A stretch of 64,000 bases of DNA from the NCBI GenBank assembly GCA_025358305.1, contig JANYJZ010000034.1:1-64000 (forward strand), read 5' to 3'. The stretch comes from Ignavibacteriota bacterium (GTDB lineage: Bacteria > Bacteroidota > Ignavibacteria > UBA10030 > SZUA-254). The translations under genes and the position numbers were made by a program. The notes beneath the pieces are model-generated. The model had not been told where the DNA came from. It did no database searches and saw nothing but the letters and a program-made list of their open reading frames with translations. Of this stretch, positions 17,424 to 24,019 are shown piece after piece (position 1 is the first letter of the stretch; the number at the start of each line of letters is the position of its first letter).

Positions 17424-17705
17424 CTATGAACGCGCCCTACGGGTCTTGCCTCTCCGTCTGAGTTTTGCCATCATCTCGCGATGACTGAGGCCTAGCTTCC
17501 CTGCCGCAGATTGAGCCTGCGCAACGAAAAGGTTTTCAGTGAGGCTCAATTGAGCATTGAGCCGCTCATAGGAGTCAAGGCGCATTAGGACGGGATCATG
17601 TTCTCCCTTCTTTGTGATGAACACGGGTTCATCCTGATCGCGGCATAACGAAGTGATCTCGCGAATACGGTCGCGTAAATTCGATCGTGAAAAGACGATT
17701 GGCAT
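17424..17705 (-). CDS. Phd/YefM-type antitoxin-like protein, no partner toxin visible
   Basis: A 93-residue protein whose N-terminus (SNLRDRIREITSLC, then DEPVFITKKGEHDPVLMRLDSYERL) matches the Phd/YefM antitoxin fold that binds DNA and blocks a RelE/Doc-type toxin. A strong Shine-Dalgarno (gtggaggtg) precedes the ATG. The C-terminus ends in a basic tail (RRRGKTRRARS). Such genes usually have a toxin immediately downstream, but the 165 bp to the next gene hold no intact toxin frame. It is therefore an orphan or the remnant of a decayed module, next to a separate HigBA locus. Confidence 0.78.
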   Translation of the reverse strand: MPIVFSRSNLRDRIREITSLCRDQDEPVFITKKGEHDPVLMRLDSYERLNAQLSLTENLFVAQAQSAAGKLGLSHREMMAKLRRRGKTRRARS

Positions 17706-17827
17706 CGCTACACCTCCACTTGTGCGTCATCATATCTATATCGCCCAGCCTTCATATCGTAGCCGGCCGGACGTCCTTCCCAAGAGGCGATTCCGCTTTC
17801 AGGACTGGACCCTTTTCTTGCATGATC

Positions 17828-18106
17828 TCAATCGGCAAGCCGTACTGTAAGCTTCTTTCCGAGCGCATGGGCATACTTTCCGAGAGTCGAAAGTCGGATG
17901 TCTTCGGCATGATTTTCGATCCTGGAGATGGCGGACTTCTTAGTGCGGAGCTTCTTGGCGATCATCTCTTGTGTGATGCCCGCCCGTTGTCTGGCGTCCC
18001 TCAGCATGGCGCTGAATGCAAATGCTTCATAGCCCTTCTCGAAGTTCTTCTCAAATTTTGAACTGCGCTTTTTTCTTTTTTCGATGTATCGTTCCACGTC
18101 GCTCAT
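17828..18106 (-). CDS. HigA-like XRE-family antitoxin
   Basis: A 92-residue protein with a helix-turn-helix at about 38-85 (RAGITQEMIAKKLRTKKSAISRIEN), preceded by a basic helical N-terminus. The ATG overlaps the stop of the upstream toxin frame (ATGA). The toxin-first order is typical of higBA loci. HigA normally neutralises HigB and represses the operon promoter. Because the toxin gene here is frameshifted, the antitoxin may persist only as a regulator or as protection against related toxins (inference). Confidence 0.87.
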   Translation of the reverse strand: MSDVERYIEKRKKRSSKFEKNFEKGYEAFAFSAMLRDARQRAGITQEMIAKKLRTKKSAISRIENHAEDIRLSTLGKYAHALGKKLTVRLAD

Positions 18107-18460
18107 ACAGGCATTCTCCTTTGAAAATATTCAATTCGGCGTTTGCGGGCTAGCTCGATTTCCCGAAGCGGAATTCCTTGCTGCTTCTTTATGAATCCAT
18201 TTGTCAGAACCAAGGTTTGCGAACCATCAAAGAATCCTAGAAGCCGGCAGGACAACCCGCCGGCGCGGCATCGGAGCTCCCACAGCCGTTGTGTTCCCGC
18301 GAGTTTCGTAAAGTATTGCTCTGGAACCCTTTCCAGGGTTTCCACCAAACGGAGCACCCAGAGGACCTTCTTTCGCCTCGCGATCCTTCAACCCGTCGAG
18401 AAATTCCTCGACAGGCCGCCGACCGGTGGATGTCAGATAAAAGACGATTATCCTTGCCAT
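18103..18460 (-). pseudogene. HigB/Gp49-like RelE-superfamily toxin with a +1 frameshift
   Basis: Two frames together make one complete phage-derived Gp49-like (HigB) toxin of about 118 residues. The first runs from ATG 18460 (MARIIVFYLTSTGRRPVEEF through LKDREAK). The second covers the C-terminal 90 residues (KVLWVLRLVETLERVPEQYF, then WELRCRAGG and LTNGFIKKQQ) and stops at 18103. The break is in a short A-rich run near 18370-18380: removing one A restores continuous coding. This may be a true inactivating mutation, a consensus error or programmed frameshifting. A TTGACT-N17-TTACTT element sits immediately before the ATG. HigB toxins cleave mRNA on the ribosome. Confidence 0.8.
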
Positions 18461-18555
18461 ATAAGTAAACGTATTTGTGAACAAAAGTCAAATGTCATCT
18501 CCGGCAAAATGAGGCCGGGTGACTCAGGTTGACCAGGAAAGCTGGAAAGCACTCA

Positions 18556-18585
18556 GTTCCGGCCGGGATGCACTCCGGCCGGAAC
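18556..18585 (-). terminator. GC-rich hairpin after the DUF3276 gene
   Basis: An 11-bp perfect inverted repeat (18556-18566 with 18575-18585) has an 8-nt loop and lies 14 bp beyond the stop codon. No T-run follows, so termination would need Rho or the hairpin may protect the mRNA 3' end. Confidence 0.5.
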
Positions 18586-18598
18586 GTCGTGCCGCCGG

Positions 18599-18823
18599 CT
18601 ACTCTTTCAGCACTCCAGTAGCCTCCATGAGCGCGTCACAGATCTGCTCGGCGACGTTGTCGAACATGAGAATGCTCTTGCGGGTGAACTTCTTCTCCTC
18701 CCCTTCGCCGGAGATGGTGCTCTCGGCGAGGCTGACGTAGCGCTTGTTGTTCTTTGCCTCCTTCACGTCGACGAAGAATGTTGATTTGCCTGCCTTGATC
18801 GTGCGGGAGAATAATGCGTCCAT
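18599..18823 (-). CDS. DUF3276 PUR-domain nucleic-acid-binding protein
   Basis: A 74-residue protein (FFVDVKEAKNNKRYVSLAES, KFTRKSILMFDNV) matching the DUF3276/PUR-alpha-like family found in Bacteroidota, Chlorobi and spirochaetes. Members bind single-stranded DNA or RNA; Borrelia BpuR is a studied relative. It has its own consensus promoter with a perfect TTGACA -35, suggesting strong constitutive expression, and a ribosome site (ttggagg). Its precise target in this lineage is unknown. The family's distribution supports the FCB affiliation of the window. Confidence 0.88.
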   Translation of the reverse strand: MDALFSRTIKAGKSTFFVDVKEAKNNKRYVSLAESTISGEGEEKKFTRKSILMFDNVAEQICDALMEATGVLKE

Positions 18824-18910
18824 AACGCCTCCAAAGAAAAGATGATGGTTGTTGCGGACGGCAAGTTAGAGACAACTTCGGGAGGGTGTCGTACCGGATG
18901 GGTTCAAAAA

Positions 18911-18939
18911 AAGATACAGAAAAAACTGCCTCGTGTCAA
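18911..18939 (-). promoter_or_regulatory. Promoter of the DUF3276 gene
   Basis: Minus-strand TTGACA (18934-18939) and TATCTT (18911-18916) are separated by exactly 17 bp and followed by a T-rich tract. This is the best match in the window to the sigma-A-type consensus. The -35 box overlaps the last codons of rsmI. Confidence 0.82.
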
Positions 18940-19646
18940 GTCTCCGTCTGTTCGGGCTGAGGTCCGGACGTGCCAGCGACGACGACGACGAACTCCCCCT
19001 TGATCGTCTTCGATGAAAAGTAACTGTGCGCTTCGGTGAGCGTGCCGCGGACCACCTCTTCGAACTTCTTCGTCAGTTCGCGCGACACGGAGACCTCCCT
19101 CTCCCCCAGGACCGTGCGCAAGTCCGCAAGAGTTCGGAGGATCCTGTGGGGGGATTCGTACAGTACTATAGTCCGTTCCTCCAGCGCCATATGCGCCAGT
19201 TTCGTTTTCCTTCCTTTTTTCACCGGAAGGAACCCCTCGAACACGAACCGGTCGATCGGGAGGCCGCTCACGACGAGCGCTGGGAGGAACGCCGCGGGAC
19301 CGGGAATGGCGACGACCGGGATCTTGTGGTCGAGCGCGGCCCGAATCACCCTATAGGCGGGATCGGAGATCCCCGGAGTGCCGGCGTCGGAAACCAGCGC
19401 GATGGTCGTACCGGAAGCGAGCTTCTCGATGAGCTCCGGCGTGCGCCGAGCTTCGTTGTAGCTGTAATAACTGATGAGGGGCTTGATGATGTTGAAATGG
19501 CGCAGGAGGACGAGCGTCGTGCGGGTATCTTCGGCGGCGATGAGGTCGACGCCCGAGAGGATCTTGACCGCCCGGTACGTGATATCCTCGAGGTTGCCGA
19601 TCGGGGTGCTGACGATATAGAGCGTGCCGGCCTGGATTTCGTTCAT
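18936..19646 (-). CDS. rsmI: 16S rRNA (cytidine-1402-2'-O)-methyltransferase
   Basis: A 236-residue tetrapyrrole-methylase-fold protein with the RsmI signature LYIVSTPIGNLEDITYRA at the N-terminus, AAEDTRTT, SDAGTPGISDP for SAM binding, and GPAAFLPALVVSGLP. It methylates the ribose of C1402 in the decoding centre of 16S rRNA. The length is slightly short of E. coli RsmI (286) because it lacks the C-terminal extension, which is common. It starts 13 bp after nadE and probably shares its promoter. Confidence 0.96.
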   Translation of the reverse strand: MNEIQAGTLYIVSTPIGNLEDITYRAVKILSGVDLIAAEDTRTTLVLLRHFNIIKPLISYYSYNEARRTPELIEKLASGTTIALVSDAGTPGISDPAYRVIRAALDHKIPVVAIPGPAAFLPALVVSGLPIDRFVFEGFLPVKKGRKTKLAHMALEERTIVLYESPHRILRTLADLRTVLGEREVSVSRELTKKFEEVVRGTLTEAHSYFSSKTIKGEFVVVVAGTSGPQPEQTET

Positions 19647-19659
19647 CGGGGGCGGACGG

Positions 19660-20496
19660 CTAGATGCCCCAGTCGCGGGGATATCGAAAATCGACGTTCA
19701 CGGTGCGGTGGGAGACCTTCGCGATGATGGGAGGAAGCCTCTTGAACTGGTTCCGTCGCATGAGACGCCGGACCTTCTCGATCAAATGCTTCTCGAACCC
19801 GCGGTCCTCGAGTTCCGCGTCGCTGCGCTGTTCATCGACCATCGCGAAGAGCAACCTGTCGGCGAGCGCGTACGAAAATCCAAGTTCCTGTTCGTCCGTT
19901 TGCCCCTCCCAGAGGTCCGCCGTCGGCTTCTTTTCGATGATCGCGCGCGGCACGCCGACCGCCTCGGCCAGGTGCCAGACCTGCGTCTTATACAGATCGC
20001 CGACGGGGTTGAGCGCGCAGGCCGTGTCGCCGTACTGCGTCCCGTATCCGAGGAGGATCTCAGTCTTGTTGCTCGTGCCTACGACAAGCGCCTTCTCCCG
20101 GGCCGAACGGTCATAGAGGACGATCATCCGTGAGCGCGCCATGATATTCCCTTTTCGCACCGGGTCCATCTCGGGCTCCAACAGTGGGTCGACCATCGGA
20201 GTGACCTCGACGAGTTCGTGCCGGAGCCCGAGCTGCTTGACGACAAGCATCGCGTCCGACGCGCTCGTAGGGCTGCTCGACCGGTAGGGCATGAGGAGGG
20301 CGAGAACGTTCTCCTTCCCGAGCGCCTCGACGGCCAGGAAGGCCACGAGCGCGGAGTCGACGCCGCCCGACAGGCCGATGACCGCCTTGGTGAATCCGGC
20401 GTTCGTCATTTCGTCGCGCAGGAAATTGACGAGGAGCGTGCGCACCGTGCCGGTGTTGAGTTTCAGGCCTTCTCCTTCTGTTCCGGGGGTTTCCAT
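19660..20496 (-). CDS. nadE: NAD(+) synthase, ammonia-dependent type
   Basis: The product is 278 residues from ATG 20496, with the PP-loop SGGVDSALVAFLA, the adenylate-site phrase GTSNKTEILLGYGTQYGD and the usual C-terminus. It amidates nicotinic-acid adenine dinucleotide to NAD. There is no glutaminase domain, so ammonia is the likely nitrogen donor. The start is uncertain: ATG 20496 lies only six bases from the predicted -10 box and would be leaderless. A CTG ten codons later sits 4 nt after AAGGAG and would give the N-terminus KLNTGTVRTLLVNF, which aligns better with the family. nadE and rsmI are probably cotranscribed. Confidence 0.95.
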   Translation of the reverse strand: METPGTEGEGLKLNTGTVRTLLVNFLRDEMTNAGFTKAVIGLSGGVDSALVAFLAVEALGKENVLALLMPYRSSSPTSASDAMLVVKQLGLRHELVEVTPMVDPLLEPEMDPVRKGNIMARSRMIVLYDRSAREKALVVGTSNKTEILLGYGTQYGDTACALNPVGDLYKTQVWHLAEAVGVPRAIIEKKPTADLWEGQTDEQELGFSYALADRLLFAMVDEQRSDAELEDRGFEKHLIEKVRRLMRRNQFKRLPPIIAKVSHRTVNVDFRYPRDWGI

Positions 20497-20502
20497 TGCC
20501 CC

Positions 20503-20531
20503 AAGATAAAGAAAATCGGCTGGGAATTCAA
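20503..20531 (-). promoter_or_regulatory. Promoter of nadE-rsmI
   Basis: Minus-strand TTGAAT (20526-20531) and TATCTT (20503-20508, followed by GG) are 17 bp apart. The predicted transcription start falls at or just inside the first annotated codons of nadE. The -35 box is only 3 bp from the divergent ggt -35 box. Confidence 0.7.
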
Positions 20532-20534
20532 CTC

Positions 20535-20563
20535 TTGAGATTCATGCAATTTCTCTCTACCTT
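20535..20563 (+). promoter_or_regulatory. Promoter of ggt
   Basis: TTGAGA (20535-20540) and TACCTT (20558-20563) are exactly 17 bp apart, about 41 bp before the ATG at 20605. It is arranged back-to-back with the nadE promoter. Confidence 0.72.
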
Positions 20564-20604
20564 CATGCACAATAGCCTTCACTTTCACAATTCGAACGCG
20601 CGCA

Positions 20605-22305
20605 ATGAATCTTGCCACCAGGTCCCTGTTCTTCGCCCTCCTCACTCTCCTATTCATGAACGCCGTCACCGCCGGCCTCCCTCCTCCCCGGGTCAAAGCC
20701 GACAACGCCATGATCGTCTCGGCGAGCCGACTCGCCGACGAGGCGGGCCTCGCCATCCTCAAACGCGGCGGCAACGCCGTCGATGCGGCCGTGGCGGTCG
20801 GTTTCACGCTGGCGGTCGTCTACCCCGAGGCGGGCAATATCGGCGGTGGCGGGTTCATGATCTACCGGAAGGCGAGCGGATCGGCGACGGCGCTCGATTT
20901 CCGGGAGAAGGCGCCGAAGAGCGCGACGCGGGCAATGTATCTCGACGCGGCCGGAAAGGTCACCGGGGAGACCGTCAACGGCCACCGCGCCTCCGGCGTA
21001 CCGGGAACGGTCGCGGGGCTCCTCCGAGCGCTCGACGAGTTCGGCACGATGAAGCGTGCGGAGGTCTTGCGGCCCGCCATCCGGTTCGCGGAGGAGGGGT
21101 TCGTCGTGGACAGCGCGTTTGCCGACGACCTGGAAGAGTACCGCGACTCGCTGCGGCTCTTCGAGGCGACAAAGGCGATCTTCTTCCCCGGGGGCAAAGA
21201 GCTCCATGCGGGGGACACGCTGCGGCAGCCGGATCTCGCAAAGACGCTCCACAGGATCGCGAAGGACGGCGCGAAGGAGTTCTACGAAGGCGCGACCGCC
21301 GGCATGATCGTCGATGAGATGAGCCGCGGCCACGGGGAGATCACTCTCGAAGACCTGAAGGCATACACGACCGTTCGGCGCGCGCCCCTCACCGGCACGT
21401 ACCGGGGGTTCCAGATCCTGTCGATGCCTCCGCCGAGTTCCGGAGGCGCCTGCCTCCTGGCGCTCTTGAACCTCGTGGAGCCGTCCGACCTCGCGAAGAT
21501 GGGATTTCATTCGGAGAAATCGGCGCACATCATGGCAGAGGCGATGAAGCGGGTCTTCGCTGACCGGTCGAAGTATCTCGGCGATCCCGATCACCAGCGG
21601 ATCCCCTTGCGGACGCTCGTCTCGAAGGAGTACGCCCGGTCGAGGCTCCTGGAGATCGACCCCGTCCGCGCGACGGAGTCCAAGAGCATCCATCCCGGCA
21701 CGCTTCCCGGGCGCGAGAAGAACCACACGACCAACTACGTTGTCCAGGATAAGAAAGGAAACGTCGTCTCGGTGACCTATACGCTCAACGACCTCTTCGG
21801 GAGCAAGGTGGCCGTGCAAGGGGCGGGCTTCCTGATGAACGACCAGATGGACGACTTCAGCGCGAAGCCGGGGGTGGCGAACATGTACGGCCTCGTCGGC
21901 GGCGAGGCGAACGCCATCGCGCCGGAGAAGCGCCCCTTGAGTTCCATGACGCCGACGCTCGTCCTGAAGAACGGCACGCCCGTCCTGGTCCTCGGGGCGC
22001 GAGGCGGCTCCAAGATCATCACGGCGGTCTTCCAGACGATCGTGAACGTCATCGACTACAAAATGACCGTCGACGAGGCGGTCCGGGCGCCCCGGTTTCA
22101 CCACCAATGGCTCCCCGACACCCTCTTCTACGAGCCGGGCTGCTTTCCGAATTCGGTCCTGCAGTCGATGGCCGCGCACGGGAACGTCATGTGGGAATCA
22201 CCGCATTCCCTCGGCGAAGTGGAGGCGCTTTCCTTCGACCCGAGGAAGCGCACGCTCACCGGCGGCCCCGACGACCGCGAGCCGGGGACCGCGCTCGGAT
22301 ACTAA
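20605..22305 (+). CDS. ggt: Gamma-glutamyltranspeptidase
   Basis: A 566-residue precursor with an N-terminal signal peptide (about 1-23). The N-terminal nucleophile is Thr375 in KNHTTNYVVQD, where self-cleavage makes the large and small subunits. The downstream phrases NDQMDDFSAKPG, YGLVGGEANAI and RPLSSMTPT are the family signature regions. The enzyme hydrolyses or transfers the gamma-glutamyl group of glutathione and similar peptides in the periplasm. It is monocistronic, with its own promoter and converging on lat. The length is that of typical bacterial GGTs. Confidence 0.96.
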   Translation: MNLATRSLFFALLTLLFMNAVTAGLPPPRVKADNAMIVSASRLADEAGLAILKRGGNAVDAAVAVGFTLAVVYPEAGNIGGGGFMIYRKASGSATALDFREKAPKSATRAMYLDAAGKVTGETVNGHRASGVPGTVAGLLRALDEFGTMKRAEVLRPAIRFAEEGFVVDSAFADDLEEYRDSLRLFEATKAIFFPGGKELHAGDTLRQPDLAKTLHRIAKDGAKEFYEGATAGMIVDEMSRGHGEITLEDLKAYTTVRRAPLTGTYRGFQILSMPPPSSGGACLLALLNLVEPSDLAKMGFHSEKSAHIMAEAMKRVFADRSKYLGDPDHQRIPLRTLVSKEYARSRLLEIDPVRATESKSIHPGTLPGREKNHTTNYVVQDKKGNVVSVTYTLNDLFGSKVAVQGAGFLMNDQMDDFSAKPGVANMYGLVGGEANAIAPEKRPLSSMTPTLVLKNGTPVLVLGARGGSKIITAVFQTIVNVIDYKMTVDEAVRAPRFHHQWLPDTLFYEPGCFPNSVLQSMAAHGNVMWESPHSLGEVEALSFDPRKRTLTGGPDDREPGTALGY

Positions 22306-22318
22306 AGCGTACAGGCAT

Positions 22319-22354
22319 AAAAAAGCCCTGACGTCCCTATTGCTCGTCAGGGCT
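22319..22354 (-). terminator. Intrinsic terminator of the lat gene
   Basis: A 10-bp stem (22324-22333 with 22345-22354) has an 11-nt loop and is followed, reading the minus strand, by six T. On the plus strand no T-run follows, so it serves lat rather than ggt. Confidence 0.8.
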
Positions 22355-22408
22355 CCTCCACCAGGCACTAATCCACCGAAAAGACCTGGAGAGTATGTTC
22401 TTGCTGTT

Positions 22409-23755
22409 CTAGGCTTTCATTTCCTTCAGCGACTGCCGGAGGATCGAGACGCCCTCGTCGAGTTCATGCTTCTGGATCGTGAGGGGCGGCCGGAACCGCA
22501 AGGACCTCTCGCCGCTTCCAAGGACAACAAGGCCCCGGGCGAAGGCGAGTTTGCGCAGGCCGTTGCGCTCCGCGCCTGTCCGGACGTCGAAAGCGCAGAA
22601 CAGGCCGCGGCCCCGCGCGTTCGAGACGAGTTTCGGGAACTCCGCCTGCAATTCGCGCAAGGCGCCGTGAAGATGGTCCCCCAAGACGCGCGCGTTCTCC
22701 ACGAGGTGGTCCTCCTCGATGATCTCCAAGTAGCGCTGGGCCCGGACCATGTCGACGAGTCCGCCGCCCCAGGTCGAATTCAGCCGGCTCGAGACCCGAA
22801 AGACGTTGTCGGGGACTTCGTCGATCCTCGGACCGCACAAGATGCCGCACACCTGCATCTTCTTGCCGAACGAAATGATGTCGGGCTTCACGAAATGCTC
22901 GTGCGCCCACATCTTGCCCGTGAGGCCGATGCCCGTCTGGACCTCATCCAAGATGAGCAGAATGTCGTTCTCGTCGGCGATGGTCCGAAGTTCGACAAAG
23001 AACTCCTTCCGGAAATGGTTGTCCCCCCCTTCGCCCTGAATCGGCTCGAGGATGATCGACGCGATGTCGTCCTTGTTCGCACGGATCGCCTCCTTGATCT
23101 CGTTGATTGCGGCCTGTTCCGCCTTTTGGACCGCAAGGAGGTTCGCTTCGTTCATCGGAAACGTCATCGTCGGCGGCGTGATCCGCGGCCAGGAGAATTT
23201 TGGGAAGAGGTCGGTCTTCACCGGATCGGTGTTCGTCAGGGACATCGTGTAGCCGGACCGGCCATGGAAGGCCTGACGGAAGTGGATGACCTGCTTTCCC
23301 TTCTCCTCTTTGTAGCCTTTGGCGAAGTTCTTGCGGATCTTCCAGTCGAACGCGGTCTTCAGGGCGTTCTCGACGGCGAGCGCGCCGCCTTCGATGAAGA
23401 AGGCGTGCGGCAGGTAGTTGGGGATCGCCACGCGGGAGAAGACCTGGAGGAACTCGGCCATCTCGGTCGTGTAGACGTCCGAGTTCGTCGGCTTGTTGAT
23501 GGCGACGTACCCGATCTTTTCCACGAACTCGGGCGTCGTCATCTTTGGGTGGTTCAGGCCAATCGGCATCGACGCGACGAACGTGAAGAAGTCGAGGAGC
23601 CTCCGGTTCGATTTCGAGTCGTAAATGTAGGCGCCCTCGCTCCGCTTCAGATCGACGACAAAATCGAGCATGTCGACGAGCATATGCTTCCCGATGACCG
23701 CTGGAACCTCAGAAGGGGTTACTGTCGGAAGAGTGTCAGTATGTTTCGTGTTCAT
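22409..23755 (-). CDS. lat: L-lysine 6-aminotransferase (lysine epsilon-aminotransferase)
   Basis: ATG 23755 is chosen over an upstream in-frame start because AAGGTG precedes it. The 448-residue class III PLP aminotransferase has the PLP lysine in IISFGKKMQV (Lys298). The active-site phrases FFIEGGALAVENALKTAFDW and LEPIQGEGGDNHF are typical of LAT rather than ornithine or GABA aminotransferases. It transfers the epsilon-amino group of lysine to 2-oxoglutarate, giving aminoadipate semialdehyde. The dehydrogenase that would take the next step is the adjacent upstream gene. It has its own promoter with a long leader containing a hairpin, so it may be regulated separately. Confidence 0.93.
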   Translation of the reverse strand: MNTKHTDTLPTVTPSEVPAVIGKHMLVDMLDFVVDLKRSEGAYIYDSKSNRRLLDFFTFVASMPIGLNHPKMTTPEFVEKIGYVAINKPTNSDVYTTEMAEFLQVFSRVAIPNYLPHAFFIEGGALAVENALKTAFDWKIRKNFAKGYKEEKGKQVIHFRQAFHGRSGYTMSLTNTDPVKTDLFPKFSWPRITPPTMTFPMNEANLLAVQKAEQAAINEIKEAIRANKDDIASIILEPIQGEGGDNHFRKEFFVELRTIADENDILLILDEVQTGIGLTGKMWAHEHFVKPDIISFGKKMQVCGILCGPRIDEVPDNVFRVSSRLNSTWGGGLVDMVRAQRYLEIIEEDHLVENARVLGDHLHGALRELQAEFPKLVSNARGRGLFCAFDVRTGAERNGLRKLAFARGLVVLGSGERSLRFRPPLTIQKHELDEGVSILRQSLKEMKA

Positions 23756-23792
23756 AGAGCACCTTTTTAGGTTGATTCGTTCTGGCAAAGTG

Positions 23793-23821
23793 TGATTTTC
23801 GAAGACAGAATGCGAAAATCA
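23793..23821 (-). promoter_or_regulatory. Hairpin in the lat mRNA leader
   Basis: A perfect 9-bp inverted repeat (23793-23801 with 23813-23821) with an 11-nt loop lies between the short leader frame and the lat start. It could be an attenuation or RNA-stability element; no T-run follows, so it is not a simple terminator. Confidence 0.4.
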
Positions 23822-23827
23822 GGCCGC

Positions 23828-23935
23828 TTAGAAGAATTCCTGGTGCTCGAACAGGGAGACAATGTAGGGTCTTCCGACGGTGGAGGGGGTGGTCCCGGTG
23901 TTGCGGACCGGAGTGGTATGTCGGAAGCGTTTCAT
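23828..23935 (-). CDS. Possible 35-residue leader peptide upstream of lat
   Basis: An ATG lies 5 nt after the predicted -10 box of the lat promoter, so the frame would be leaderless. It encodes a 35-residue peptide that starts MKRFRHTTPVRN, ends FEHQEFF and stops just before the leader hairpin. No Shine-Dalgarno is possible. It contains no run of lysine codons, so classical lysine-attenuation is not supported. It may be chance coding; conservation in relatives would decide. Confidence 0.25.
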   Translation of the reverse strand: MKRFRHTTPVRNTGTTPSTVGRPYIVSLFEHQEFF

Positions 23936-23940
23936 AGTCC

Positions 23941-23969
23941 AAGATACGAAATCGCCGTCAATTTATCAA
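23941..23969 (-). promoter_or_regulatory. Promoter of lat
   Basis: Minus-strand TTGATA (23964-23969) and TATCTT (23941-23946, followed by GG) are 17 bp apart. The predicted leader to the lat ATG is about 180 nt, unusually long for this window. Confidence 0.75.
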
Positions 23970-24019
23970 GACCCTTTTGCCGGGGCGTGCGCACCGGCAA
24001 ATCGGGTAAAAGAGGCAAT

